This document shows, piece by piece, positions 56,326 through 64,000 of a DNA stretch of 64,000 nucleotides. The position numbers and the translations under genes were made by a program. The DNA is taken from assembly GCA_046349875.1 (NCBI GenBank), contig JAXMBN010000025.1, positions 1 through 64,000 on the forward strand, read 5' to 3'. Origin of the DNA: JAXMBN01 sp046349875 (GTDB taxonomy: Bacteria > Planctomycetota > Planctomycetia > Pirellulales > Pirellulaceae). The notes under the pieces are model-generated. The model was given only the letters and a program-made list of their open reading frames with translations. It was not told the DNA's origin and did no database searches. Each line of letters starts with the position of its first letter. Within the stretch, counting starts at the first letter, position 1.

Positions 56326-56479
56326 AGAATCCTCAACCATACCAGTACTGGAATCATTCCAGGATTAGAAAAACCTATCCCAGAAGAGTCTGTTCTATCG
56401 GAAGTTTCTCGCGTCGAAAAGTAGAGGAAGGGGTGGGACGCCGGTTGGTCGGGATTTTCAGCGGAAACCGTTTGAAGGG

Positions 56480-57301
56480 CTAAGGCGTTTTGGGAATGAT
56501 CGCGAGCTCGGCCACCACAGGCAGGTGGTCCGATGCAATCCGTTCATCAATCACTTTCCATGAGCGAACGCGAAATCGGCCAGAAGGTGCGAAGAAAAGA
56601 TAATCCAATTGACGCTCGGGCTTCGAGACTGGAAAGGTTGGCGACTCGTTGTTCGATGAAGCTGCATTTCCAAAGGATTGGCTAAGGACTTGGATTGGAT
56701 TGCTCGAAGGGACGGCATTCATATCACCTCCCAAGACAATGAGTCGATCACGGTATTCGGGCGTCTTTCGAAAGATCTCAACGAGATGCTGCGCTTGTTG
56801 AAGACGAAGTTCATTCTGATTGTGATGAAGATGCGTCGTCACGAATACCAAGGGGTGATCGTTCCATTCCAACGAAATTGCACCGGCGATGCGGCGTTCT
56901 CGATCTGGCATTCCAGGCAGCCAGTGCACTTGCAATTCCGGCAATAACTTCTTCGACAAAATGGCTTGTCCATAACGCCCACCCTCATAGTCGAGTTGAT
57001 GAGCAAAGCGGCCATGCATTTTCGTAAGTTCACCTAGAACACTGGTTTGATCGATGCCACCGGTGCGTTTGGTTTTCTCATCCACTTCTTGCAGAAATAC
57101 AATATCCGGATCAACCTGACGGATCACTGCGGCTTGCCGTTCAAGATCGACCTTTCCATCCGACCCCTCTCCATGATGAATGTTGTAGCTCATCACGCGA
57201 AGGACCGAGGAGGATTGTCCATGGACGTACGAAACGACGTGAAGGAATGCGATCGAGATTGCGAAGATGGATCCCACGGTCTTGTTCAGCAAGTCACTCA
57301 T
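56480..57301 (-). CDS. Exported endonuclease/exonuclease/phosphatase-family hydrolase
   Basis: 273 residues from ATG 57301, which opens into a signal peptide (TVGSIFAISIAFLHVVSYVH). EEP-fold motifs are VMSYNIHHGEG, DPDIVFLQEVDE, VTTHLHHN, VLGGDMNAVPSSNP, LDYLFFAPSG, and SDHLPVVAELA with the catalytic His. It is a metal-dependent phosphodiesterase or nuclease in the periplasm. The substrate may be a phospholipid or nucleic acid; it is not determined by the sequence. The ORF start at 57358 adds 19 unlikely residues. Confidence 0.9.
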   Translation of the reverse strand: MSDLLNKTVGSIFAISIAFLHVVSYVHGQSSSVLRVMSYNIHHGEGSDGKVDLERQAAVIRQVDPDIVFLQEVDEKTKRTGGIDQTSVLGELTKMHGRFAHQLDYEGGRYGQAILSKKLLPELQVHWLPGMPDRERRIAGAISLEWNDHPLVFVTTHLHHNQNELRLQQAQHLVEIFRKTPEYRDRLIVLGGDMNAVPSSNPIQVLSQSFGNAASSNNESPTFPVSKPERQLDYLFFAPSGRFRVRSWKVIDERIASDHLPVVAELAIIPKTP

Positions 57302-57421
57302 CCTCAAATCCACGCAATGTAAAGATTCTATCGAGTCGCTGTTTGTTAAAACGTGCACGGTCGAACAGCGGGCGTTCTTCTATGGTATTGCGAGGAAGTG
57401 GGATTGCCTACCCAAAAGCAA

Positions 57422-57450
57422 GAAAGGGAACAACTTGGTTGTTCCCTTTC
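57422..57450 (-). terminator. Perfect 13-bp hairpin, likely terminator
   Basis: GAAAGGGAACAAC (57422-57434) and GTTGTTCCCTTTC (57438-57450) pair perfectly around a three-base loop. It lies 36 bases after the stop of the lipoprotein gene on the minus strand and before the EEP gene. The T run that follows on that strand is broken (TTGCTTTT). Confidence 0.75.
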
Positions 57451-57485
57451 CTGTCGAACGAATCTGACATGTCGGTATCGACTTG

Positions 57486-57926
57486 CTAACGGAGTTCCAA
57501 TCGAGGTAGAACATTGTTGCCGGCCAAGATCGTGACTTCTAAATCCGTCGTGTCTTTGCTCGCGTATTTGAGAGGTAAATCGTTGGGCTTGGCAACGATC
57601 GTTCCTTTCGATACCGCCACTTCATTGCGAATGACCGTTATCTTGTATCGTCCCTCAGGTACTCCATCTCCTTCGCGGTATGTCCAGGCCTGAAAGGTAC
57701 CATTGCTGGAGGTTCGAGCTTGTGGACGAACGGATTGCGGACATTCGGCATCGATCGGATGAAGCACAAGCTCTGCATTGGGAACGGGCTTACCCTTGAG
57801 CGTTACCTCTCCCTGGGTTGGATAGGGAATCTCCCAGGGGGACTTCTTGGAGCAGCCACTGGCGATCGAAAGCCCAAGTGCGAGGCCCACTAGCAACAAT
57901 GGAAAATGGTTGTTTGAACGGTTCAT
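57486..57926 (-). CDS. Lipoprotein with a carboxypeptidase-regulatory-like beta-sandwich
   Basis: 146 residues from ATG 57926, with GGAGG seven to eight bases upstream. The signal ends in the lipobox LSIASGC with Cys25, so it is lipid-anchored. GEVTLKGKPVPNAELVLHPI is the start of a CnaB-like/carboxypeptidase regulatory domain, as in many small planctomycete lipoproteins. The function is unknown. It follows the DUF1559 gene by 68 bases on the same strand, a pairing common in planctomycetes. Confidence 0.85.
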   Translation of the reverse strand: MNRSNNHFPLLLVGLALGLSIASGCSKKSPWEIPYPTQGEVTLKGKPVPNAELVLHPIDAECPQSVRPQARTSSNGTFQAWTYREGDGVPEGRYKITVIRNEVAVSKGTIVAKPNDLPLKYASKDTTDLEVTILAGNNVLPRLELR

Positions 57927-57994
57927 CGCGATCCTCCGCGTAGTTTTCATGTCATCCACCTATCGTGATCCTCAAAATAGACGCATACGTCTTT

Positions 57995-59149
57995 TTAGAA
58001 CTCGCCAACGGTTTCACCGCCGGATGGAGTTGCTAGAGAAATGAAGGTCTTGAGATCGACGCTGTTGCTGATGAATCGTACGGAACCATCACCAAGAGCA
58101 AACTGAGCACCACCTGTATGAAACGCATAAGGCGCACCAGTTCCATGCGTTGCAATCGGCAGACCAAGAATGGTTTGCGCGATGCCTTGCGATGTATACG
58201 TGAGTCCCCGAATGTTGTGGCCATTAGTGTAGTTGAACGAGACGGTTCCACCGAGCACTCCGCGAGGATCAGTAGTCGATCCGAAGAGCATCAAATCGCT
58301 TGCAGGACGGGACCATCCTCCCGAGTTTAAACGGTTGGTATTGGCAGACGAAGGATCGGTATCGGTGAGTGCATTGCCGCTCAGCTTCTTTCCATTCACA
58401 TAGACGAAAGGTCGCCCTGCAGATTCGGCAATGGCAATGGTGTTGGAGAGACCATCAGTCACGTTGCTAAAGGTATAGCCGCGGTTCGTTTGCAATCCCG
58501 TACTTGGATTGATGGTCGCATTCTTCGGGAAGAAGCCGCGAACGTAGGTGTAAGGTGCACTCACACCAGCATACACTTCAGCCGGATCCTTGTAGGTTTC
58601 CGGAGGAGCGCTGAGCCCCAAGAGTTGTGTGAAAACGCCTGGCGCGATCCCGAAAATAGGCGAATAGTCGGTTGTGGCTGCTATGCCCGGCACAAAGGCT
58701 GGGTTGCTTCCTGGAGGTGCCGTATCCAAAACTCCTCCTTCTGGATTCGATGGGCAAATGAAAGTCGGAATACGCGTTTGTGAAAGCGCTACGTTGGAAC
58801 CTTGATTCCAATTGATGCTCTTGTTGTAGTTGTTATAAACCGTCGAATATTCCAAATAGGGAAGCAGATCGGTCAGCACTGAAACACGGCTTTGCTCACC
58901 GGATCCGCTCACATTCGATGGTGGTCGCAAACTGGTAGGGACTTGCTTGCGAGCACTTTCAAAGTTGTGAACCGCTAGGCCCAACTGCTTGAGGTTGTTC
59001 GAGCATTGCATGCGTCGGGCTGCTTCACGAGCCTGCTGAACCGCAGGCAGTAACAGGCCCACAAGAATGCCGATAATGGCGATCACCACAAGCAACTCTA
59101 CAAGCGTGAAAGCTCGGCGGCGAATCGATGGTTTGAAGTTAAATTTCAC
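57995..59149 (-). CDS. DUF1559 prepilin-like protein
   Basis: 384 residues from GTG 59149 (MKFNFKPSIRRRAFTLVELL). A type IV prepilin-type signal lies at residues 10-35, with cleavage before Phe14 and Glu18 at position +5 (FTLVELLVVIAIIGILVGLL). Then LPAVQQAREAARRMQCSNNL, the DUF1559 start, follows, and the C-terminal TGGAQFALGDGSVRFISNSV (an H-X9-DG-type end) is conserved in the family. These are the most expanded protein family of planctomycetes; they are exported and possibly pseudopilins. The start upstream at 59254 adds residues without coding character. It is probably transcribed with the lipoprotein gene. Confidence 0.93.
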   Translation of the reverse strand: MKFNFKPSIRRRAFTLVELLVVIAIIGILVGLLLPAVQQAREAARRMQCSNNLKQLGLAVHNFESARKQVPTSLRPPSNVSGSGEQSRVSVLTDLLPYLEYSTVYNNYNKSINWNQGSNVALSQTRIPTFICPSNPEGGVLDTAPPGSNPAFVPGIAATTDYSPIFGIAPGVFTQLLGLSAPPETYKDPAEVYAGVSAPYTYVRGFFPKNATINPSTGLQTNRGYTFSNVTDGLSNTIAIAESAGRPFVYVNGKKLSGNALTDTDPSSANTNRLNSGGWSRPASDLMLFGSTTDPRGVLGGTVSFNYTNGHNIRGLTYTSQGIAQTILGLPIATHGTGAPYAFHTGGAQFALGDGSVRFISNSVDLKTFISLATPSGGETVGEF

Positions 59150-59647
59150 GACGTAACCCTTTCTGAATTTCCAGCGATCGATGGATCTCAAATCTGGCAT
59201 CCCTGCTCTGTCTCGCCATAAGCGACGCTTGCAGTGGCGATTCGATCGCAACATCTTCCCTGACGAGTCCCTTCGTATTCACCACGCGAATACGTTCTCA
59301 TCGAATTGCTTCTTGTGATTTGCAACCGTCGTGCCAAATGCAAGGAATCTACAAATCACCATGATTGCATCAAGGAAATCACATATCTTGGGCATCGGTG
59401 AAGATTGTTGGTTCGCGAAGCCGTGTTGGATGATGGCTTGCCCGTTGCAGATGCTAGATATCCGTGATAGATGATGGGCTCTAATTCGTAGCCCAATTAG
59501 AAGGCAATGAAAATTGCTGAGTGCAATGGGCTATGCTGGCATTTAGCAGTGAAGGTGTGCGTAGTCCATGCAAGTGCACTCTGTCATTTGCATTAGAATG
59601 AATACGACACTGACGAGTTCGCGTAAAACAAAGACGCTATTAAAGAC
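59150..59647. other. Non-coding gap between DUF1559 and the sulfate operon
   Basis: About 500 bases. I see no convincing gene. A short inverted repeat (GAATAC / GTATTC type) occurs near 59270-59300, and A/T-rich stretches lie near 59480-59600. The promoter of the DUF1559 gene and the terminator of the sulfate operon should be here, but neither is recognisable. Confidence 0.35.
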
Positions 59648-59851
59648 TTATTCATTCGAAAGATCATCGCGTTCTGAATCCTTGGTCATCTTCCTACGAA
59701 TGCGCCGTTTCTCAGTGCGATCGATCTGAACAATCAATCCATCTTGGATCACGATGTTCACCGTACCGAATTGAATGCCTGAAAGAGCTCGGCGAAGTTC
59801 CTGCAGATCAGGGCTATTGTCGGATAGATCCATTCGAGGGGAAAAGGACAT
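59648..59851 (-). CDS. DUF2292 / YezD-like small protein
   Basis: 67 residues from ATG 59851 (MSFSPRMDLSDNSPDLQELR). The core GIQFGTVNIVIQDGLIVQID followed by RTEKRRI is typical of the YezD/DUF2292 family, a small beta-strand protein of unknown activity often found beside sulfate or cysteine genes. Here it is the last gene of the sulfate transport operon, 19 bases after cysA. A role in sulfur assimilation is inferred from position. The longer open frame (59935) overlaps cysA. Confidence 0.75.
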   Translation of the reverse strand: MSFSPRMDLSDNSPDLQELRRALSGIQFGTVNIVIQDGLIVQIDRTEKRRIRRKMTKDSERDDLSNE

Positions 59852-59870
59852 GAAGAGTTCGATCCTTCTA

Positions 59871-60941
59871 CTAAATTTGATAGTCGGGTGCGAAAATGCG
59901 AGCTTGCTTGGCGCGAAGGTAAACCGTCTCGCCAAGAGTGATCCCCATTTCTTTCACGCGTTCGAAAGGCATTTCCACTTGCACTTCGTCCCCCATCGGA
60001 CTGCCTACCACGACTTTGGCAGTCGAACCGGCCATGTGCAGACGCTTGACCGAACCGCAAAAGTGTTCGTGAGTTCCTTGGAGTGAAATTTCGAGATCAT
60101 GCGGACGAACGTAGATCGGTTTTTCATCAGGATTCTTGAAGGTGTCGCGCTGACGATTGTGGACTTTCGAAATCACAGGGATTCCATTTTCGACTCGACC
60201 GTGAAAAACGTTGACGTTGCCAAGGAAGTCCATCACAAACTCTGATACGGGCGCATGAAAAACTTCTTCCGGGGATCCGACTTGTTCGATCTTGGCGCGA
60301 TTCATCACCACGACACGGTCAGCAACTTCCAGTGCTTCCTCCTGATCATGGGTTACGAGAATCGTCGTCATGCGCAGTTCTTCATGCAGTCTTCGAAGCC
60401 AATTGCGAAGATCCTGTCGAACTTTGGCATCGAGTGCCCCGAAGGGTTCATCTAACAAAAGAATGCGTGGAGTTACGGCAAGCGCCCGAGCCAGTGCGAC
60501 GCGCTGGCGTTGCCCACCCGACAATTGGTTCGGGTACCGATTTCCAAAACCATCCAATTGGATGAGGTGCAATAACTCGCGAACACGTTGATCGATGGCC
60601 TGAGAACTTGGACGAGCTTTTCTGGGTTTGACTCGCAGTCCAAAGGCGATGTTTTCATAGACCGTCATATGTTTGAAAAGAGCATAATGCTGAAAGACAA
60701 ATCCAATTTGGCGATCCGCGACATGCTGTGAAGCAACATTGACGCCGTCAAAGAGAATCGATGTTTCTGGACGAGCATCGGGGATATCGAGTCCAGCCAG
60801 AATTCGAAGAAGTGTGGTCTTGCCAGAGCCGGAAGGTCCGAGCAAAGCAAAGAGTTCGCCTTCGCGAATATCTAAGCTGACTTGATCGAGCGCCGTATAG
60901 TGTCCAAAGGTCTTGGTAACATTCTGTACATGAATCGACAT
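59871..60941 (-). CDS. cysA: Sulfate/thiosulfate ABC transporter ATP-binding protein
   Basis: 356 residues. Walker A GPSGSGKT at 35-42, signature LSGGQRQRVALARALA, Walker B ILLLDEPFGALDA and the switch His in THDQEEAL. The C-terminal domain (about 240-356, YVRPHDLEISLQ) is the TOBE-like part. It powers sulfate uptake with CysT and CysW. ATG 60941 is preferred to the open frame at 61055, which overlaps cysW. It follows cysW by 70 bases in the order sbp-cysT-cysW-cysA. Confidence 0.95.
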   Translation of the reverse strand: MSIHVQNVTKTFGHYTALDQVSLDIREGELFALLGPSGSGKTTLLRILAGLDIPDARPETSILFDGVNVASQHVADRQIGFVFQHYALFKHMTVYENIAFGLRVKPRKARPSSQAIDQRVRELLHLIQLDGFGNRYPNQLSGGQRQRVALARALAVTPRILLLDEPFGALDAKVRQDLRNWLRRLHEELRMTTILVTHDQEEALEVADRVVVMNRAKIEQVGSPEEVFHAPVSEFVMDFLGNVNVFHGRVENGIPVISKVHNRQRDTFKNPDEKPIYVRPHDLEISLQGTHEHFCGSVKRLHMAGSTAKVVVGSPMGDEVQVEMPFERVKEMGITLGETVYLRAKQARIFAPDYQI

Positions 60942-61011
60942 AATGTATCTCTGCCGCTTTCGGCTCAAGTTTTGTCTAAAAATGGAAGTAGCTTGTTGTT
61001 CGTTCGGGTCT

Positions 61012-61884
61012 TTAGGAATCCAGTGAAGGTGCGAGCGCAGAGCGATGTTCTGCAATCACCTTTTGTTCCAACGCCGTTTTGATGGCGAGTGTTATGAGGC
61101 CGGTGATGGCAAGGAGCGAAGCCATGGCAAAGGCTGCAGGTACGTTGTATTCGTTGTAAAGAATTTCGACGTGGAGTGGGACCGTATTGGTCTTTCCGCG
61201 GATGTGACCCGAGACCACGGACACGGCCCCAAATTCACCCATCGCTCGAGCATTGCTAAGAATGACACCGTAGAGCAGTGCCCATTTGATGTTGGGTATT
61301 GTGACTCGCCAAAAGGTTTGCCAACCACTAGCTCCTAGCGAAACGGCTGCCTGCTCTTGATCGGTCCCTTGCTCTTGCATGAGCGGGATCAACTCGCGCG
61401 CTACAAAGGGAAAGGTGACAAACAAGGTTGCCAAAATGATGCCAGGTACTGCAAAGATGATTTTGATGCCTGAACTTTGAAGCCATGAACCGAGAAACCC
61501 ATGAACTCCAAAAAGCAAGATGTAAATCAAGCCCGATATCACGGGCGATACGGCAAAGGGAATATCGATCAATGTCAACAAGAAAGGCTTGCCCCAGAAC
61601 TCATACTTCGTGATCGCCCAGGCTGATGCAATTCCAAAAACCACATTGAGCGGTATGGATATGGCGATGACGAGCAAGGTGAGTCGAATGGCTGACCAGG
61701 CAACGGGGTCACGAAGGCATTGCGCATAAGTCACCCATCCATGTCTTAAGGCTTCCGTAAATATGGCGACCAAAGGCAGAATCAGGAAGAGCCCTAAATA
61801 CCCAACGGTAATTCCAATCAATACCCAGGGAACCCAGCGTGGGCTACGAGACCGTATAGGCTTGGCCATAGTGGATGGTTGCAT
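61012..61884 (-). CDS. cysW: Sulfate ABC transporter permease
   Basis: 290 residues with six membrane helices. It has the CysW-type phrases FGIASAWAITKYEFWGKPFL, IDIPFAVSPVISGLIYILLF and the EAA-loop region AAVSLGASGWQTFWRVTIPN, then SNARAMGEFGAVSVVSGHIR. ATG 61884 has a GGAG site six bases upstream; the frame from 61926 overlaps cysT. It forms the inner-membrane channel with CysT. Confidence 0.94.
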   Translation of the reverse strand: MQPSTMAKPIRSRSPRWVPWVLIGITVGYLGLFLILPLVAIFTEALRHGWVTYAQCLRDPVAWSAIRLTLLVIAISIPLNVVFGIASAWAITKYEFWGKPFLLTLIDIPFAVSPVISGLIYILLFGVHGFLGSWLQSSGIKIIFAVPGIILATLFVTFPFVARELIPLMQEQGTDQEQAAVSLGASGWQTFWRVTIPNIKWALLYGVILSNARAMGEFGAVSVVSGHIRGKTNTVPLHVEILYNEYNVPAAFAMASLLAITGLITLAIKTALEQKVIAEHRSALAPSLDS

Positions 61885-61901
61885 GATGTACTCCAGTTCC
61901 T

Positions 61902-62819
61902 TTAGCGTGTACGACGTACCAACCACCTCTGAAAGGTGTTGATCAGCATCATCAGGAAGAAGGAAGTCAAAAGCATCACCAAAGCGATCGCGGTTGCACC
62001 TATGACGTCGTATTGTTCAAGCTTCGTGACGATGAGTAATGATGTGACCTCGGTCTTCATCGGCATGTTTCCCGAGATAAATACTACCGATCCGTATTCG
62101 CCCAATGATCGAGCGAAAGCCAAGGTGAATCCGGTCAGGATCGAAGGAAAGAGGGAAGGAAATAGGACTCGCCGAAACACTTGCCAGTCGCTTGCTCCCA
62201 AGCAGATGGCCGCCTCCTCTGCTTCGGATTCAAGCTCTTCCATAGCTGGTTGTAACGTTCGAACCACGAATGGGAGGCTGATGAAAGATAAAGCGATGCA
62301 CACGCCGATGGGACTGAATGCACTAGTGATCCCTGCAGGATAAAGAAACTGTCCTAACCATCCGTTCTTTGAGTAAATCGCAGTCAAAGCGATTCCAGAT
62401 ACGGCCGTGGGAATCGCAAATGGAAGATCGACCAGGGCATCCAAAATCTTGCGTCCGGGAAAGCGATAGCGGACTAGACACCAGGCCACAATGAATCCGA
62501 AGATCGTATTGATCAACGCTCCTACCAAGGAAGCTCCAAAAGTGAGTCGATATGACGCAACGACTCGCGGGTCCAATGCTGCATTCCACAACTCTTGAAA
62601 CGATCCGGTCGCTGCCTTTCCAAAAAGTGCCGCAATCGGAAGAAGCACGATCAGTCCGAGGTAAACCAGTGTGTATCCGATCGCTAGGCGAAATCCCGGA
62701 ATCACACTATAGGAACGCCAACGCCACAGCTTGTGGAGTCGCCGAATTGGAGGTTTGAAATCCATTCTCTGCGAAGGATCACGAACATGTTCGCTGATGC
62801 TTGCCATCGGAGTATTCAT
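61902..62819 (-). CDS. cysT: Sulfate ABC transporter permease
   Basis: 305 residues, six main helices. CysT/CysU-type phrases are FGIVAWCLVRYRFPG-like (FIVAWCLVRYRFPGRKILDA), VDLPFAIPTAVSGIALTAIY, EEAAICLGASDWQVFRRVLF and RSLGEYGSVVFISGNMPMKT, which is diagnostic of CysT. The N-terminal 40 residues are polar, and ATG 62819 is the furthest start. Its stop lies 18 bases before the cysW start. It partners CysW in the membrane. Confidence 0.94.
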   Translation of the reverse strand: MNTPMASISEHVRDPSQRMDFKPPIRRLHKLWRWRSYSVIPGFRLAIGYTLVYLGLIVLLPIAALFGKAATGSFQELWNAALDPRVVASYRLTFGASLVGALINTIFGFIVAWCLVRYRFPGRKILDALVDLPFAIPTAVSGIALTAIYSKNGWLGQFLYPAGITSAFSPIGVCIALSFISLPFVVRTLQPAMEELESEAEEAAICLGASDWQVFRRVLFPSLFPSILTGFTLAFARSLGEYGSVVFISGNMPMKTEVTSLLIVTKLEQYDVIGATAIALVMLLTSFFLMMLINTFQRWLVRRTR

Positions 62820-62853
62820 GAGTAACGCTTTCCGTCGATGTGCTCGTTTGTTC

Positions 62854-62926
62854 GCGGTTGGGACAACCGCACGACGTTGATGCTATGTCGGTGTTGGTTG
62901 GCGGTTGGGACAACCGCGCGACGTTG
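62854..62926. repeat. Two copies of a 26-bp hairpin repeat
   Basis: GCGGTTGGGACAACCGC followed by (A/G)CGACGTTG occurs at 62854-62879 and 62901-62926. Each has a perfect 7-bp stem (GCGGTTG / CAACCGC) with a GGA loop. They lie between sbp and cysT inside the operon. They resemble REP-type extragenic palindromes and may tune mRNA decay or differential expression of the binding protein. Confidence 0.75.
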
Positions 62927-62934
62927 TTTCCGCT

Positions 62935-64000
62935 CTACTTGGGCGTGTAGAGCTGGTCGAAGATGCCACCATCGTTGAAATGCGTCTTCTGTGCTTCGTC
63001 CCAGGATCCGAATAAGGATTCGAGTTCAAACAGCTGAACTTTGGCAAAGGCAGGTGTTTGCGGCTGAAGCAAAACCTCTTCTCGAACGGGCCGGAAAAAG
63101 TGCTTTGCTGCGAGCTGTTGTCCTTCGAGCGAATAGAGGTGATCCAGATATGCTTTGGCAACTTCCAGGGTTCCGTGCTTGGCAGCCATGGCGTCCACGA
63201 CGGCCACGGGAGGTTCCGCGAGAATGCTCGTCGATGGAACAACGATTTCCACTTTGGCTCCATCCGAGTCTTTGATTGCAAGAAATGCTTCGTTCTCCCA
63301 TGTCAGCAACACATCGCCGAGTTCTCGCTGGACGAAGGTGTTGGTAGCACCTCGGGCAGCCGAATCCCAAATGGGGACTCGCTTGACCAGCTCGCTAACA
63401 TATTCACGACCCTTTTGGTGGGCCGCTTGCTTTTGCTCGTCGGTCATCGCTTGATACTTTTCGAGACTTCCTGCTTCACGAAGGACGGCCGATCCCCAAG
63501 CTGCAAGATAGTTCCATCGAGCTCCGCCACCTGTTTTCGGATTAGGCGTAATCACTTCGATGTTGGGCTTGATCAAGTCTTGCCAATCGCGGATCCCCTT
63601 CGGATTTCCTTTGCGGACAAGAAACACAATCGTTGATCGATAAGGGGCACTTTTGTGAGCGAATTGGTCACGCCAATCGGCACGAATCAACTTCGATTTC
63701 TGCGAAATGGCATCGATGTCATAGCCTAGTGCCAACGTAACAATATCGGCTTCCAAACCATCGATCACCGCGCGAGCTTGTTTTCCAGAGCCTCCATGCG
63801 ATTGATCGATGGTGATCGTCTGAGCGTGATCCGCCTCCCAATGCTTCTTAAAGGAAGCGTTGAACTCTGCATAGAATTCGCGTGTCGGATCATAGGAGAC
63901 ATTGAGCAAGTTGACGTTCTGGTTAGCTTGCCGGTCGTTCGCTCCATTGCAGCCGCAAAGAATGGTGACGAGAACTGCGATGAACCACCCAAACGAAGAG
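62935..64000 (-). CDS. sbp: Sulfate-binding lipoprotein of the ABC transporter (5' end missing)
   Basis: The frame runs past the right edge, so the start is outside. The visible N-terminal region is a lipoprotein signal, FIAVLVTILCGCNG, in which the lipobox LCGC places the lipid on Cys. The mature part starts NQNVNLLNVSYDPTREFYAE, and TIDQSHGGSGKQARAVIDGL is the ligand-binding loop typical of sulfate-binding proteins. ITPNPKTGGGARWNYLAAWG and LTWENEAFLAI are also typical. It delivers sulfate to CysT/CysW. The TTG at 63909 is not the start. Confidence 0.93.
   Translation of the reverse strand, partial: SSFGWFIAVLVTILCGCNGANDRQANQNVNLLNVSYDPTREFYAEFNASFKKHWEADHAQTITIDQSHGGSGKQARAVIDGLEADIVTLALGYDIDAISQKSKLIRADWRDQFAHKSAPYRSTIVFLVRKGNPKGIRDWQDLIKPNIEVITPNPKTGGGARWNYLAAWGSAVLREAGSLEKYQAMTDEQKQAAHQKGREYVSELVKRVPIWDSAARGATNTFVQRELGDVLLTWENEAFLAIKDSDGAKVEIVVPSTSILAEPPVAVVDAMAAKHGTLEVAKAYLDHLYSLEGQQLAAKHFFRPVREEVLLQPQTPAFAKVQLFELESLFGSWDEAQKTHFNDGGIFDQLYTPK

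Noticed and set aside
1..64000. tRNA, rRNA, CRISPR arrays, insertion sequences and prophage genes
   Set aside because: I looked for cloverleaf-like arms, repeat-spacer regularity and transposase or integrase motifs in the gaps and saw none; a tool-based scan would be needed to exclude them.

Overview
The window looks like chromosome of a planctomycete, most likely of the Pirellulales group. This rests on gene content: a planctomycete cytochrome c/DUF1549/DUF1553 protein paired with a DUF1501 protein, a DUF1559 prepilin-like protein, an FGE-type sulfatase, a DUF1080 protein, a VPS10/BNR-propeller protein with PDZ domains, an S46 dipeptidyl-peptidase, and a very large repeat protein with a dockerin-like tail. 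No rRNA, tRNA, CRISPR array, transposase or phage module was recognised.

Layout. 0-6 kb: tail of a DinB-like gene, two EamA transporters, a frame-broken pectate-lyase-like gene and a DEAD-box RNA helicase whose C-terminal part is frame-broken. 6.4-20 kb: a porin-like outer-membrane protein, then one giant minus-strand surface-protein gene (about 12.4 kb) split into several ORFs by frame changes. 20.3-27 kb: a broken carboxypeptidase-regulatory-like protein and a sortilin-type propeller protein containing three PDZ domains. 27-36 kb: sulfatase, two small membrane proteins, the cytochrome/DUF1549-DUF1501 pair, thiD and a beta-lactamase-fold hydrolase. 36-45 kb: a hybrid histidine kinase, a cation/Ca exchanger, a GT2-HAD fusion resembling glucosyl-3-phosphoglycerate synthase plus phosphatase, and, divergent from it, an NtrC-type kinase/sigma54-activator pair followed by an ArsC/LMW-PTP-like protein. 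45-52.5 kb: an exported methyltransferase, thioredoxin, an OmpR-type two-component pair, an LpxH-like phosphoesterase with a CDP-alcohol phosphatidyltransferase, a DUF1080 protein and a 2'-5' RNA ligase. 52.5-59 kb: oxidoreductase, S46 peptidase, RidA, an EEP-family hydrolase, a lipoprotein and a DUF1559 protein. 59.6-64 kb: a sulfate ABC transporter operon (sbp, cysT, cysW, cysA) ending in a DUF2292/YezD-like gene.

The most interesting part is 39.5-44.5 kb. A full-consensus sigma54 promoter (minus strand, 41283-41268) sits 28 bases upstream of an unrecognised 75-residue ORF with a strong Shine-Dalgarno sequence. That ORF is followed by a 12-bp-stem hairpin and then by the GT2-HAD fusion. Transcribed away from the same intergenic region is the sensor kinase/sigma54-activator pair, and a perfect 7-bp dyad between them is a candidate activator site. 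I infer a local sigma54-controlled module that may make a glucosylglycerate-type solute.

A quality warning: between about 2.2 and 26.9 kb nearly every long gene except the porin changes frame one or more times, with family-typical residues continuing in the next frame. Genes from 27 to 64 kb are intact. This looks more like residual indel errors in that part of the assembly than like gene decay, but the sequence alone cannot settle it.
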